A stretch of 64,000 nt of DNA from Nocardioidaceae bacterium SCSIO 66511 (GTDB lineage Bacteria; Actinomycetota; Actinomycetes; Propionibacteriales; Nocardioidaceae). The stretch lies in assembly GCA_023100825.1 (NCBI GenBank), contig CP095846.1, positions 3,906,001 through 3,970,000 on the forward strand, written 5' to 3'. The notes under the pieces are model-generated. The model did not search any database. It worked only from the letters and a program-made list of their open reading frames with translations, and was not told the DNA's origin. A program made the translations under genes and the position numbers. Shown here piece after piece: positions 8,017 through 17,658 of the stretch (its first letter is position 1; each line of letters begins with the position of its first letter).

Positions 8017-9168
8017 TCAGCCGATCGAGCTGTCGGGCACCGGCACGTTGACCGCCTCGGCGTCGAGCACCGGCAGATCCTGCTTGACGATCATCTCGTA
8101 ATCGTCACCGAGCTGCTGCATCCCGCCGCCTGCCTTGCTGTACGTGACCCTCCAGCGCACCGTGATCTCGGGTCGGAACACGTACTTGTCACCGTCGAGG
8201 TACGCCTCGGCCGTACTGATCTGGGGCGCGGCTGCCGACGAGCGCCGGAACACGAAGTAGCAGTCGCTGGTCTGCGTCTTCTTACCCTCGTGGTAGTCGA
8301 GCTCGCGCGGGTCACCGCTACAGGTCTTCGCGTCCATCCCCTTGACCTTGGGATCGATGCGCAGCGATGTCGCCTGGGCCTCCATCACCATGCCGCGGTT
8401 GCGGTGACGTACGAACGGGCCGCCGTTCTTGCGGTCTTCGTACGGACCCTCGCTGACGACGGTCTGCTTATTGGGATCCAGCCAGTCGAAGGTGAAATAC
8501 GCCTTCTGGTTGACGACCGGGAAGGTCTTCGGCTCGACCCGCAGCATCGGCACCGGGTACATCGTCTGCATGGAGTTCCACAGGAACCTCGAAAGTGGGG
8601 TCTCGTGGTACGTCGTGTCTGTGTCCTTGTCGATGAGGACGAGATCCATGATGATGCGCCGGTCGTTGCCGCCGTTCCACGAGAACCAGTTGATGGCCGT
8701 CAGGCAGGTGCGCAGCTGCCACTTCTTCTCGTCGGGTGAGGGGTTGCGCGGGACGTTGACGCCCTCCGGCGGATCCTCATAGCGGCAGTTCTCGAATTTC
8801 ATACCGGGGAACCGCTCGATCAGCGGCTCCGGTGGAGCTCCGCGGCGGCCGCTCGTGCAGTACGAACCCATGCCGGCCTGGTTGGCGTACACGCCGCAGA
8901 CGGTGTCGCCGCTGTCGTACTCGCCGACTCCGCTGCTCCCCGACGCCGACGCGGGCTGCATCCCGACCGTCGACTGGGGCACCGTGCGCGTCGATCCGCC
9001 GGACAGCTCGCCGTACATCCCGCCGGACGGAGCCGTACGAGGCGCATTCGTGCTCGGCGCACTCGGTGCGGCGTTCGTCGCACCGGCGCTCAGGGCGGCC
9101 AGCCCTGACGCGACGACACAACCGGCCACGGCGACCATCAGCCGTCGTGCGGTCAGCGCGTTCGTCAT
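8017..9168 (-). CDS. Exported hypothetical protein
   Basis: A 383-residue protein with a clear signal peptide (RRLMVAVAGCVVASGLAALS, cleavage after about residue 34, TNAA). The mature part begins with a Pro/Ser/Ala-rich linker and contains a few cysteines that may form disulfides. I recognise no domain. Its ATG overlaps the stop of the lipoprotein gene upstream (ATGA), so the two form a translationally coupled pair, probably acting together at the cell surface. Confidence 0.7.
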   Translation of the reverse strand: MTNALTARRLMVAVAGCVVASGLAALSAGATNAAPSAPSTNAPRTAPSGGMYGELSGGSTRTVPQSTVGMQPASASGSSGVGEYDSGDTVCGVYANQAGMGSYCTSGRRGAPPEPLIERFPGMKFENCRYEDPPEGVNVPRNPSPDEKKWQLRTCLTAINWFSWNGGNDRRIIMDLVLIDKDTDTTYHETPLSRFLWNSMQTMYPVPMLRVEPKTFPVVNQKAYFTFDWLDPNKQTVVSEGPYEDRKNGGPFVRHRNRGMVMEAQATSLRIDPKVKGMDAKTCSGDPRELDYHEGKKTQTSDCYFVFRRSSAAAPQISTAEAYLDGDKYVFRPEITVRWRVTYSKAGGGMQQLGDDYEMIVKQDLPVLDAEAVNVPVPDSSIG

Positions 9169-9761
9169 GGTCTGCTCCCCTCGCAGTCCTCGCCGGCGGA
9201 GAGTCCGGCGACGATCCAGGCATCATCCTGCCCCGTACTCCGAGTCATACGCACCTCGGCTCCCATCCAATGCGGCTTCGCATCGGCAACACGGCGCCCG
9301 CTCTCACGCACGCGGTAGTCGAAACTCGGGCTCCACAGGCACGCGTCGAGAATAGCGGCCCGCCGGGTCGAGCGAATCGAGTCGAGGCGTCCGACCATGC
9401 GCCTCGGCACCGTCAGATCGCCCTCCTGCAGCGCCGCGAGGGAGCGTTCGACCGTACGTACCGGGGACTCCTCGGCGCCTTCGGTGACAGCGGGCGCAAC
9501 GTCGCGCTCGCGTAACGACTCGGTCGCCGCGGTCTGCCATGCGACGTACGCATCGACCGCGGGATGCTGATCGGCGCGCGCCACGTCGAAGTCGAAGACC
9601 ACCTCGCCCGACGGAGCGGTGAAGTCGTCGGAGGCCGCGGCGTTCGAGGGCTGCGCGGAGAGCGACTCGTCGTCGGAATCGGACTCAGGGTCGCCGCCAC
9701 ATGCCGTGACCACCAGACAGGCAACGGCGCAGGCGAGTACGCCGGCCGACACTCTCGTCAT
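9165..9761 (-). CDS. Small exported lipoprotein
   Basis: A 198-residue protein with a lipoprotein signal: hydrophobic stretch GVLACAVACL then the lipobox VTAC followed by GGDPESDSDDES, an acidic linker. No domain recognised. The in-frame sequence upstream of 9761 belongs to repeat-derived DNA and is not expected to be coding. It overlaps the following exported-protein gene by 4 bases. Confidence 0.72.
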   Translation of the reverse strand: MTRVSAGVLACAVACLVVTACGGDPESDSDDESLSAQPSNAAASDDFTAPSGEVVFDFDVARADQHPAVDAYVAWQTAATESLRERDVAPAVTEGAEESPVRTVERSLAALQEGDLTVPRRMVGRLDSIRSTRRAAILDACLWSPSFDYRVRESGRRVADAKPHWMGAEVRMTRSTGQDDAWIVAGLSAGEDCEGSRP

Positions 9762-9840
9762 GGGTGGCCCCCGAAGCGGATCGCGGCGATCGGTCGCCAT
9801 CCAGGGTAGAGCGGAGCGGCGGGCTGTCAACATCGCCGTC

Positions 9841-10175
9841 GCAGGCCGTCCGTGCTTTGCACGGCAACGCTCCGCATTGCACGGCGCGTACGCCAGGCAC
9901 AGTGACAGATTGCCATGCCCGTTGGTACGCAAGCGGCCACCGAGACTGGTGTGACACCCAAACCGAACCTTACCCCGATCCCATATTAAAGTGGGTGGAA
10001 AGCCGCCAAACAACCGAACCGCAGCGGCGACTCCGCGCGTCGCCGCGTCTTTCAGAAGCGGAGGAGCGGGAAGCCAGCAGCGGACGGGAACCACCTGGCC
10101 ACCGACTCCGCCACCGCGCCGAAGGAGAGACGAACCCACCGGGGAGCACTAAGCGAATAGTCGTCCGGTTCGGAC
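9841..10175 (-). repeat. Interspersed repeat, copy A
   Basis: Read on the minus strand this gene-free stretch aligns along most of its length with the block at 56090-56580. Shared anchors are AAAGACGCGGCGACGCG (complement at 10036-10052), GTGGCCAGGTGGTTC (complement near 10090-10104), GGTTCGGTTG (near 10020) and a distal module containing GTACCAACGGGCATGGCAA and CTGTCACT. I estimate roughly 80% identity in the best parts. It sits between the lipoprotein start and the hotdog-protein gene at 10203. No transposase, long terminal repeat or tRNA-like part is visible. Confidence 0.8.
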
Positions 10176-10202
10176 GCGCGATCACGCTCTACGCTGGGGC
10201 GC

Positions 10203-10934
10203 GTGACCGAGACGCTTTCCGAGACGCCGCGCATCGACGGGCAGTTCAACGGGCCCAACCGCTCCGGCAACGGCGGGTACGTCTGCGGGCTCGTCGGTAG
10301 CCGGTTCCACGACGCGACCGCGGTGCGCGTCGACCTTCGTACGCCGCCGCCGTTGGATCGTGAACTCCGCTGGGACGTACGCGACCGCCACGTCGACCTG
10401 GTCGACGGCGAGACCGTCGTTGCCTCCGGGCAGCCCGCCGAACTCGTCGCCGAAGACCCGCTGCTGGCGACGGTCGGGCTCGATGCCGCGAATGCCGCAC
10501 GTTCGGCGTACGAAGGCTTCGACGGACACCCATTTGCTCGGTGCTTCACCTGCGGAACCGACCGCGCCCCAGGTGACGGGCTGCAGGTCTACAGCGGCCC
10601 GCTGCCCGACGGGCGGATGGCGTGCCCGTGGGTGCCGCACGAGGCATTCGCCGACGCCGATGGACTCCTCGCGCCTGCGTACACCTGGGCGGCGCTGGAC
10701 TGTCCCGGAGGTTGGGCGGCGCACATCAAGGCGAATCCGATGGTGCTCGGGCGGATGACCGCGGCGGTTTACCGGCGCCCGCACGTCGGCGAGCAATGCA
10801 TCGTGATCGGCGCGCTGCGTGGAGTCGAGCGGCGCAAGAACCACGCCGCGACCGCCCTCTACTCGGCCGACGGCGAGCTGCTCGGGCGCGCGGAGCAGAT
10901 CTGGATCACCATCGACATCGCGGACTTCGCTTGA
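10203..10934 (+). CDS. Hotdog-fold thioesterase-like protein
   Basis: A 243-residue, GTG-started protein resembling actinobacterial proteins annotated as hypothetical or PaaI-type hotdog. The C-terminal half has the pattern AYTWAALDCPGGWA (hotdog helix) then strands ending RAEQIWITID. A CFTCG motif near residue 118 is unusual for thioesterases and could bind metal. Catalytic residues cannot be assigned. Its stop overlaps the TTG start of the GH13 gene, so they are co-translated. Confidence 0.65.
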   Translation: MTETLSETPRIDGQFNGPNRSGNGGYVCGLVGSRFHDATAVRVDLRTPPPLDRELRWDVRDRHVDLVDGETVVASGQPAELVAEDPLLATVGLDAANAARSAYEGFDGHPFARCFTCGTDRAPGDGLQVYSGPLPDGRMACPWVPHEAFADADGLLAPAYTWAALDCPGGWAAHIKANPMVLGRMTAAVYRRPHVGEQCIVIGALRGVERRKNHAATALYSADGELLGRAEQIWITIDIADFA

Positions 10935-12502
10935 CCCCGTCCGCGCGCCCGCTCTGGTGGCGCCACGCGGTCTGCTACCAGATCTACGTACGCAGCTTCG
11001 CGGACAGCAACGGTGACGGCATCGGCGACCTCGCCGGGATCACCTCACGCATTCCGTACCTCGCCGACCTCGGCATCGATGCCGTGTGGCTCACGCCGTT
11101 CTACCCGTCACCGCAGGCAGACCACGGTTATGACGTGGCCGACTACCGCGACGTCGACCCGTTGTTCGGCGACCTTGATGACTTCGACGCAATGCTGGCG
11201 CAGGCACATCGCCACGGCATCCGAGTCATCGCCGACATCGTGCCCAACCACTCCTCCACTCATCATCGGTGGTTCCGCGAGGCCCTCGCGTCCGCGCCGG
11301 GCAGTGCGGAGCGGGCTCGCTACCACTTCCGACCCGGCGGCGGCCATAACGGCGACGAACCGCCCAACAACTGGCAGTCGATCTTCGGCGGTCCCGCGTG
11401 GACCCGCATCGACGACGGCTCCTGGTACCTGCACCTGTTCGACGCATCGCAACCGGACTTCAACTGGGATAACGCCGACGTCGGCGACGAGTTCGACTCC
11501 GTACTGCGGTTCTGGCTCGACCGCGGGGTCGACGGGTTCCGGATCGACGTGGCGCACGGCATGTTCAAGGCCCCTGGCTTGCCCGATTTGACCGAGGTCG
11601 GCGGAGAAGGCGGGGTCGAGGCCGCGATCAGTGAATGGGACCGCCCGTACTGGAACCAACCCGGCATACACGACGTGTTTCGGCGATGGCACCGGGTACT
11701 CGCCGAGTATCCCGGCGACCGGATGGCGATCGGTGAAGCATGGGTCGCGACCCCGGAGGCGATGGCGCGTTACGTACGCCCCGACGAGCTGCAGCAGTGC
11801 TTCAACTTCCATTGGCTGGATGCCGTCTGGTCGGCGGAGGAGTTTCGCGAGGTCATTCGCCAGACGTACGCCGCGGTCGCGCCCGTCGACGCGACGCCGA
11901 CGTGGGTGTTGTCGAACCACGATGTGACCCGCACCGTGACACGCTACGGCGGCGGCGCCGTCGGGCTCGCGCGAGCGCGCGCAGCGTTGCTCGCCATGTT
12001 CGGTCTACCGGGATCCGCCTACGTGTACGCGGGTGAGGAGCTCGGTCTCCCTCAAGTCGACGTCGCGCCGAGCGACCGTCAGGACCCGACCTGGCTCCGC
12101 GGCGGCGGTGAGGGCCGCGACGGCTGCCGAGTGCCGTTGCCCTGGTCAGGTACCTCCGCCCCGTTCGGATTCGGCCCGGCCACCGGGCAGCCGTGGCTGC
12201 CGCAGCCCGACTACTTCGCGGATCTCACGGTCGATGAGCAGCGTGCCGATCCCGGCTCGACGCTCAACCTCGTACGTGAGGCGCTTGCGATCCGGCGCGG
12301 GCTGCTGCCGTCTCTGCCGGACGAGATCGAGTTGCTCGACCTCGGTGACGACGTGCTCGCCTACCGTCGCGGCGCTCTCACCTGCATCGTGAACTGCGGC
12401 GAACGTTGGCTCCAGCTGCCGCCCGGCACGCGGTTGCTCGCCTCGACCGGGCAAGTCGCGACGTCGCTACCGCCCGACACAGCGGTCTGGCTCGGCGATT
12501 AG
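10931..12502 (+). CDS. GH13 alpha-glucosidase / oligo-1,6-glucosidase family
   Basis: A 523-residue glycoside hydrolase of family 13 acting on alpha-glucosidic bonds. Visible conserved regions: VWLTPFYPSP, DIVPNHSS (region I), DGFRIDVAHG with the nucleophile Asp (region II, near residue 205), MAIGEAWV with the acid/base Glu (region III) and VLSNHDVTR (region IV). The N-terminus LWWRHAVCYQIYVRSFADSNGDGIGDL is typical of alpha-glucosidases and trehalose hydrolases. TTG start at 10931 inferred from the overlap with the preceding stop. Cytoplasmic; exact linkage preference cannot be told. Confidence 0.9.
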   Translation: MTPSARPLWWRHAVCYQIYVRSFADSNGDGIGDLAGITSRIPYLADLGIDAVWLTPFYPSPQADHGYDVADYRDVDPLFGDLDDFDAMLAQAHRHGIRVIADIVPNHSSTHHRWFREALASAPGSAERARYHFRPGGGHNGDEPPNNWQSIFGGPAWTRIDDGSWYLHLFDASQPDFNWDNADVGDEFDSVLRFWLDRGVDGFRIDVAHGMFKAPGLPDLTEVGGEGGVEAAISEWDRPYWNQPGIHDVFRRWHRVLAEYPGDRMAIGEAWVATPEAMARYVRPDELQQCFNFHWLDAVWSAEEFREVIRQTYAAVAPVDATPTWVLSNHDVTRTVTRYGGGAVGLARARAALLAMFGLPGSAYVYAGEELGLPQVDVAPSDRQDPTWLRGGGEGRDGCRVPLPWSGTSAPFGFGPATGQPWLPQPDYFADLTVDEQRADPGSTLNLVREALAIRRGLLPSLPDEIELLDLGDDVLAYRRGALTCIVNCGERWLQLPPGTRLLASTGQVATSLPPDTAVWLGD

Positions 12503-12521
12503 TCGGATCCTCCCGCGCTCG

Positions 12522-13799
12522 TCACGGAGTCGGGTTGCGGCTGTCGTACGCGAGGAACCGACGCCGACCCATGAGCGCGAGCAGTACGCCGACGATGCAC
12601 GCACAACCGCCGATCGCCATCGCCGGGCCTTCGCCGAACAACCCGGCACTGGCTCCGATCACGAAGTCACCCAGCTTCGGCCCGCCGGCAACGACGACGG
12701 TGAAGATCCCTTGCAGCCTCCCCCGCAGCGCATCCGGTGTCGCGGTCTGCAGCATGGTCGAGCGGTACGAGGAGCTGATCATGTCTGCGGCCCCCGACAG
12801 CGCGATACAGACCACACCGAGCACGAGGACGCCCGGCACGCCGATCGCCGCGAATCCCGCGAGTGCGACGGCGGCGGCGTACACGACGATCGCGACGACC
12901 ACCGCGACGCCATGTCGATGGACGCGTCCGATCCAACCCGAAACCAGGAACGCGGCCAGCGAGCCGATCGCAGGAGACGCCTGCAGCAGGCCGAGCGTCG
13001 TCGCATTGCCGGCGTACACGGTCAATGCGAGCGCCGGGAACAACGCACGCGGCTGGGCGAGCACCATCGCGCACAGATCGAGTACGAACGTCATTCGCAG
13101 GTTCGGCGCCGTGCGTAGGAACCGCAACCCGTCGACGACAGAGCGCAGACCGGGCGCCTTCGTGCGACCGTTCTCCGGCGGCACGGCCGGCAACCGGAAC
13201 AGCGCGTACATCGCCGCCGTGAACGTCAGAGCATCGACTGCGTACGTGACCTCGACGCCGTGCCAGGCGATGAGTACGCCCGCGGTCAGTGGGCCGACGG
13301 TGAACCCGAGGTTGAACGACGCCATCGACAGCGCGTTGGCCGCGGGCAGTAGGTCGGCAGGTATCAGTCGCGGAATGATCGCCTGCCGCGCCGGGTTGTT
13401 GACCGCGAAGCACGCCGACTGCACCGCGACGAGCCCGTACAACAGGGCGACCGACTCCCAGTCCAGTACGGCCTGCAGGACGAGAACCCCCGAACACACC
13501 CAGAGTCCGCTCGACGCGACGAGCGCGACCAGCCTGCGGTCGTAGGCATCGACGAGCGCGCCGCCGTAAAGACCGAAGGCGATCAGCGGGACGAGACCGT
13601 ACAGCCCGACGAGACCGACGGAGTACGACGAATGGGTGAGTACGTAGACCTGGTACGCGATCGTCACGCCGGTCATCTGCTGGCCGAGTTGGGCGACGGT
13701 CAGACCGAACCAGAGCCGGCGGAAGTCACGTGACTGACGCAGCGGGCTGACGTCCGTCGTCACACGGCCGAGCCGCTCGACAATCCCCACGGCGGCCAT
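12522..13799 (-). CDS. MFS transporter (EntS-like, MFS_3)
   Basis: A 425-residue, 12-helix transporter of the EntS/MFS_3 type: LRQSRDFRRLWFGLTVAQLGQQMT at the start and GGALVDAYDRR as loop 2-3 motif. Such proteins export siderophores or drugs; substrate unknown. ATG at 13799 chosen; a TTG at 13823 is possible. It is convergent with the GH13 gene, 19 bases between stops. Confidence 0.85.
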   Translation of the reverse strand: MAAVGIVERLGRVTTDVSPLRQSRDFRRLWFGLTVAQLGQQMTGVTIAYQVYVLTHSSYSVGLVGLYGLVPLIAFGLYGGALVDAYDRRLVALVASSGLWVCSGVLVLQAVLDWESVALLYGLVAVQSACFAVNNPARQAIIPRLIPADLLPAANALSMASFNLGFTVGPLTAGVLIAWHGVEVTYAVDALTFTAAMYALFRLPAVPPENGRTKAPGLRSVVDGLRFLRTAPNLRMTFVLDLCAMVLAQPRALFPALALTVYAGNATTLGLLQASPAIGSLAAFLVSGWIGRVHRHGVAVVVAIVVYAAAVALAGFAAIGVPGVLVLGVVCIALSGAADMISSSYRSTMLQTATPDALRGRLQGIFTVVVAGGPKLGDFVIGASAGLFGEGPAMAIGGCACIVGVLLALMGRRRFLAYDSRNPTP

Positions 13800-13853
13800 C
13801 GTACGAGGGCGGCACCCGGCCAACGCCCGGGGTCCGGGCAGCCGGAAATGTGC

Positions 13854-13882
13854 TTGTCCCGTTGAGACTTCGGGCGTAGCGT
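13854..13882 (+). promoter_or_regulatory. Probable promoter for the 12-codon ORF
   Basis: TTGTCC at 13854-13859 and TAGCGT at 13877-13882 are separated by 17 bases, a reasonable sigma-70/HrdB-type pair. The expected start would be near 13889, just before the Shine-Dalgarno at 13896. Confidence 0.4.
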
Positions 13883-13914
13883 CTTTCGTACACGGGAAGG
13901 AGGTGGTCCAGTTA

Positions 13915-13953
13915 ATGTTTGACTCTTGGACACGTGAGGTGGCTGTCCGCTAG
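13915..13953 (+). CDS. 12-codon ORF with perfect Shine-Dalgarno (leader-peptide-like)
   Basis: ATG to TAG encodes MFDSWTREVAVR. It is preceded by GAAGGAGGTGG at 13896-13905, a near-perfect complement to the 16S 3' end, far stronger than at most genes here. About 65 bases downstream lies a strong hairpin (14006-14069). I believe similar short ORFs occur elsewhere in actinobacteria but cannot name a family. It may be a regulatory leader peptide, a short secreted or structural peptide, or part of a small RNA. Nothing ties its sequence to methionine or cobalamin (no Met or Cys run). Confidence 0.5.
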   Translation: MFDSWTREVAVR

Positions 13954-14005
13954 CGGCTGACTCGTCGGGTCCACCGGCGTGGTGTACACGCGTTGGCGAA
14001 TACCC

Positions 14006-14069
14006 GACAGCCGCCCGGCCCGCAGGGGGTTGCGTGAGTCCGCGCAACCATTCAACCCTGCGGGCTGTC
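14006..14069 (+). terminator. Strong hairpin after the 12-codon ORF
   Basis: Nested pairing: GACAG/CTGTC outside, CCCGCAGGG (14019-14027)/CCCTGCGGG (14056-14064), then GGTTGCG/CGCAACC inside. A short pyrimidine-rich stretch follows but no clear U-run. It probably ends or attenuates the short transcript. Confidence 0.6.
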
Positions 14070-14106
14070 TCATGTCCGCGTCCGTACGACATGGGTGCGA
14101 CAAGAC

Positions 14107-14151
14107 TCGGCGTCGCGGGTGCGGCCCCGTGGTCTGCACCCGCGACGCCGA
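14107..14151 (+). terminator. Second hairpin with perfect 16-base arms
   Basis: TCGGCGTCGCGGGTGC (14107-14122) pairs perfectly with 14136-14151 across a 13-base loop. It stands between the short-ORF transcript and the cobalamin riboswitch, insulating metE from upstream transcription. Confidence 0.55.
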
Positions 14152-14275
14152 GACATCGCAAGAACTTCACTGCGTGAAACAATGATCACTCTCGGTGCAC
14201 GTTTGCGCATCCCGAATCGACCAAATCGCAAGACGCGGATGTGGCCGTCTGCGTTCCGGCTAACGTGGACCCGCA

Positions 14276-14450
14276 GCTGGTTCGGCCGCTCATCAGAGTG
14301 GTCGCTAAGAGGGAACCCGGTGTGACTCCGGGACTGCCCCGCAGCGGTGAACGGAAACGACCGTCGTCACGAAGCACTGGGCCGCGAGGCCCGGGAAGCG
14401 GCGACCAGTAGGCGTTGGCAACACGTCCGTGAGTCCGAAGACCTGCCAGC
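14276..14450 (+). ncRNA. Cobalamin riboswitch upstream of metE
   Basis: Hallmarks in order: GCTGG opening the P1 stem, TAAGAGGGAACCCGGTG, GACTGCCCCGCAGCGGT (the core B12-box-like pairing), the arm CACTGGGCCGCGAGGCCCGGGAAG, then GCGACCAGTAGG and GAGTCCGAAGACCTGCCAGC closing P1. This is the RF00174 class. A following hairpin at 14452-14474 (CACCGGGC/GCCCGGTG) can act as expression platform. Placed before the B12-independent methionine synthase, it should switch metE off when adenosyl- or methylcobalamin is available. Confidence 0.95.
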
Positions 14451-14580
14451 GCACCGGGCATCGAACGCCCGGTGGTCCGTGGACCTCGGAGGACGGTCGC
14501 GCGACGAACACGTGGTTGTCGTGTCGCCGCACCCCGAGCACGCGGGCAGCGACCGACGAGCTCGCGAGGGATGAGCACAT

Positions 14581-16890
14581 ATGACCACACGATCGACCAT
14601 CGGCGCCACCGTTCTCGGCTATCCGCGCATCGGACGCGACCGGGAGCTGAAACATGCACTCGAGGCGTACTGGTCCGCCAGCGCCGACGCCGCCCAACTG
14701 CACCAAGTGGCACACGCAACCCGCACCGACGCAGTCGACACGATGGCGTCGCACGGACTCGACTCCGTTCCGGTGAACACCTTCTCCTGGTACGACCACA
14801 TGCTCGACACCTCCGTCCTGGTAGGTGCAATCCCGCCGCGTTTCGACGCGGTGGAGCCGAGCGGCGACCAGCTGTCGGGTTTCGACGCGGCCACGTACTT
14901 CGCCATGGCACGCGGCACGGCCGGGGTGGCGCCGCTGGAGATGACCAAGTGGTTCGACACGAACTACCACTATCTGGTGCCGGAGATCTCACCCGACACC
15001 GTTTTTGCGTTGCATGCCGACAAACCGTTGCAGGAGTACGTCGAGGCTTCCGAACTCGCGGTGAACGCACGCCCCGTCCTGGTCGGGCCGTGGACGTACC
15101 TGCGCCTCGCGAAGGCGGCCGACGAGGCTCCCGACGGGTTCCGTCCGCTCGATCGACTGGACGACCTCGTCGGTGTGTACGCGGAACTGCTCGCCGTTCT
15201 TGCCGACGCAGGAGTCGGCTGGGTTCAGCTCGACGAGCCGGCCGCCGCGCTCGACCTCGATGCGACTGACACATCGGCTCTGCAACGCGTGTACGAACGA
15301 CTCGGCGCGATCGGGCAACGCCCGGCGGTGTTCGTCTCGACGTACTTCGCTGATCCCGCCGAGGCGGTCCCGGCGCTCGCAGCGACACCGGTGGAGGCCA
15401 TCGGCGTCGACCTCGTACGCGGAGTGACGGCCGGTGGTCTGACCGGAGTGCCCGGGTTGGCGGACAAGACGCTCGTCGTCGGCGCCGTCGACGGCCGCAA
15501 CGTGTGGCGCACCGATCTGCGTACGCGTCTCAGCGAACTGGTGCCGTTCCTCGGGGCGGCCGCGACGGTCACGGTCAGCACGTCGTGTTCGCTGCTGCAC
15601 GTACCGCACGACGTGACGCGCGAGACGGCGTTGGACGCCGAGCTGCGCGAGACGTTGGCCTTCGCCGATCAGAAGATCGCCGAGGTCGTCGCGTTGCAGC
15701 GTGCGCTCACTGAAGGACCGGAGACGGTACGCGCGGAGCTCGATGCTTCCGACCGGGCAGCCGCGGGGCGAGCATCGGTGCCGGGCGTGCACGACACCGA
15801 CGTCCAGCGCCGTATCGCATCCGTCGACCCGACGCAGCGCCAGCGCCCGTCACGAGCCGAACGCGCCGACGCCCAGAGGGCCCGCTTCGACCTACCGCCG
15901 CTGCCCACGACCACGATCGGATCGTTCCCGCAGACGTCCGAGGTGCGTTCGGCCCGGGCCCGGCTACGCAAGGGGCGCATCGATGCTGCCGACTACGCCG
16001 CCACGATGCGAGGTGAGATCGACCGGGTGATCGACCTGCAGGAGCAGGCTGGCCTCGACGTGCTCGTCCACGGCGAGCCCGAGCGCAACGACATGGTGCA
16101 GTACTTCGCCGAGCAGCTGGACGGCTATGCGGCAACGTCCTTCGGCTGGGTGCAGTCGTACGGTTCACGCTGTGTACGACCGCCGATCCTGTACGGAGAC
16201 GTGACGCGCCCCGCGCCGATGACGGTCGACTGGATCACGTACGCGAGCACGCGCACGGCGAAGCCGGTCAAGGGCATGCTGACAGGGCCGGTCACGATGC
16301 TGGCCTGGTCCTTCGTACGCGATGACCAGCCGCGCTCGACGACAGCCGATCAGGTGGCGCTCGCGTTGCGAGACGAGGTCGCCGATCTGGAGAAGGCCGG
16401 GATCGCGATCATCCAGGTCGACGAGCCGGCACTACGCGAGCTGCTTCCGCTGCGCGCCCAGGAGCGATCGGCGTACCTCTCCTGGGCCGTCGACGCGTTC
16501 CGTCTCGCCACCAGCGGTGTCGAGACGGCGACACAGGTCCACACCCATCTGTGCTACTCCGAGTTCGGCGACATCGTGGAGGCGATCGACGGGCTCAACG
16601 CCGACGTCACCAGTGTCGAGGCGGCACGGTCACGGATGGAGCTGCTCGGTGACCTGTCCGCGCGTGGGTTCAACGGGAAGATCGGGCCAGGGGTCTACGA
16701 CATCCACTCCCCACGTGTGCCCTCGTCCGACGAGGTCTCCGACCTGCTGTCCGCGGCACTCACCGCTGTGCCCGCAGACCGGCTATGGGTGAACCCCGAC
16801 TGTGGACTGAAAACCCGCGGCTACCTCGAGGTCGAGCAGGCGCTCAGTCACCTCGTAGAGGCCGCCCGAGCCGCTCGTCAACGACTCTAG
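14581..16890 (+). CDS. metE: Cobalamin-independent methionine synthase
   Basis: A 769-residue protein catalysing methyl transfer from 5-methyltetrahydropteroyltri-glutamate to homocysteine, the last step of methionine synthesis. Two TIM-barrel halves: N-terminal ([21 protein letters not shown]) and catalytic C-terminal ([30 protein letters not shown]; zinc ligands in [10 protein letters not shown] and NPDCGLKTR). Full family length. The 5' leader holds a cobalamin riboswitch, implying that the organism also owns a B12-dependent MetH. ATG at 14581 matches the family start. Confidence 0.97.
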   Translation: MTTRSTIGATVLGYPRIGRDRELKHALEAYWSASADAAQLHQVAHATRTDAVDTMASHGLDSVPVNTFSWYDHMLDTSVLVGAIPPRFDAVEPSGDQLSGFDAATYFAMARGTAGVAPLEMTKWFDTNYHYLVPEISPDTVFALHADKPLQEYVEASELAVNARPVLVGPWTYLRLAKAADEAPDGFRPLDRLDDLVGVYAELLAVLADAGVGWVQLDEPAAALDLDATDTSALQRVYERLGAIGQRPAVFVSTYFADPAEAVPALAATPVEAIGVDLVRGVTAGGLTGVPGLADKTLVVGAVDGRNVWRTDLRTRLSELVPFLGAAATVTVSTSCSLLHVPHDVTRETALDAELRETLAFADQKIAEVVALQRALTEGPETVRAELDASDRAAAGRASVPGVHDTDVQRRIASVDPTQRQRPSRAERADAQRARFDLPPLPTTTIGSFPQTSEVRSARARLRKGRIDAADYAATMRGEIDRVIDLQEQAGLDVLVHGEPERNDMVQYFAEQLDGYAATSFGWVQSYGSRCVRPPILYGDVTRPAPMTVDWITYASTRTAKPVKGMLTGPVTMLAWSFVRDDQPRSTTADQVALALRDEVADLEKAGIAIIQVDEPALRELLPLRAQERSAYLSWAVDAFRLATSGVETATQVHTHLCYSEFGDIVEAIDGLNADVTSVEAARSRMELLGDLSARGFNGKIGPGVYDIHSPRVPSSDEVSDLLSAALTAVPADRLWVNPDCGLKTRGYLEVEQALSHLVEAARAARQRL

Positions 16891-16894
16891 GGTG

Positions 16895-17578
16895 TCACGG
16901 CTGCAGGTGCCCGGTCAGCGATAGATCGGGCGCCGCGGCCAGGTCGGAGTGGTGAACGCGTGGGGCGCCGGCGCGAAGCAGGCCGGGATACCGCACCTGC
17001 TCAGGTCGGCGCCGCCACGCCACCGCTAGTACGACCAGGGCAACGAGCCCTGCGGCGACCAACCAGCTCGAGGGTCCGATGCGCGCGTACACCGCTTTCG
17101 CGGCTTCGACGGCAACGGCGCCTCCGCCGACATACACCGCCGACCACAGGAGTGAACCGCACAGCGAGGCGATCAGGAACCGCGCGTACGCGACGCCAGA
17201 GGCGCCAGCTGCGGCCGGCGTCAGCGTACGTACGACGGGCAGCAGCCGGGTAGCGAACACCGCGGTCGCGCCATGACGCCGAAGCAGCCCTGTCGCGCGG
17301 TCCCAATGCTGGGTGCCGACGCGCGCCACTGCCCGTGACCCGCGTACCCGCTCGCCTTGCGTACGCCCCAGCCAGTAGCCGAGGTGGTCGCCGGAGCACG
17401 CGCCGACGGCAACGGCGGCGAAGACCAGCATGGTTGCGACGGGGCCTTCGACCGACGCGGCGATCGCGATCACCGCAGTCTCGCCCGGTAGCAACATGCC
17501 GAGACCAAGGCCGGACTCCGCGAATGCGAAGCCGAAGGCTGCCGCTACCGCCAGCGGCAGGGATTGCGCGCCGAACAT
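16895..17578 (-). CDS. DedA-family membrane protein
   Basis: A membrane protein of the DedA/VTT family (undecaprenyl-phosphate and phospholipid transport). It shows the amphipathic re-entrant segment FGFAFAESGLGLGMLLPGET, the central conserved FATRLLPVVRTLTPAAAGASGVAYARF and a terminal helix VAAGLVALVVLAVAW. Length 227 residues from ATG 17578; a GTG at 17611 would add 11 residues. Neither start has a strong ribosome site. Its last bases lie 4 bases from the end of metE (convergent). Confidence 0.85.
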   Translation of the reverse strand: MFGAQSLPLAVAAAFGFAFAESGLGLGMLLPGETAVIAIAASVEGPVATMLVFAAVAVGACSGDHLGYWLGRTQGERVRGSRAVARVGTQHWDRATGLLRRHGATAVFATRLLPVVRTLTPAAAGASGVAYARFLIASLCGSLLWSAVYVGGGAVAVEAAKAVYARIGPSSWLVAAGLVALVVLAVAWRRRPEQVRYPGLLRAGAPRVHHSDLAAAPDLSLTGHLQP

Positions 17579-17658
17579 GTCATCGACTGTGCCGAGGGGA
17601 CGTTTCGGCACCTCGTACGCGAGGCAACATCGCACCGAACTCCCGACAAAGAGACGCA

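Noticed and set aside
9762-10139. In-frame upstream extension of the lipoprotein gene to 10139 (324 residues)
   Set aside because: The extension is repeat-derived DNA and would bury a perfect lipoprotein signal peptide.
14186-15388. 400-codon minus-strand frame over the riboswitch and metE
   Set aside because: Arg-rich shadow of metE and of a structured RNA.
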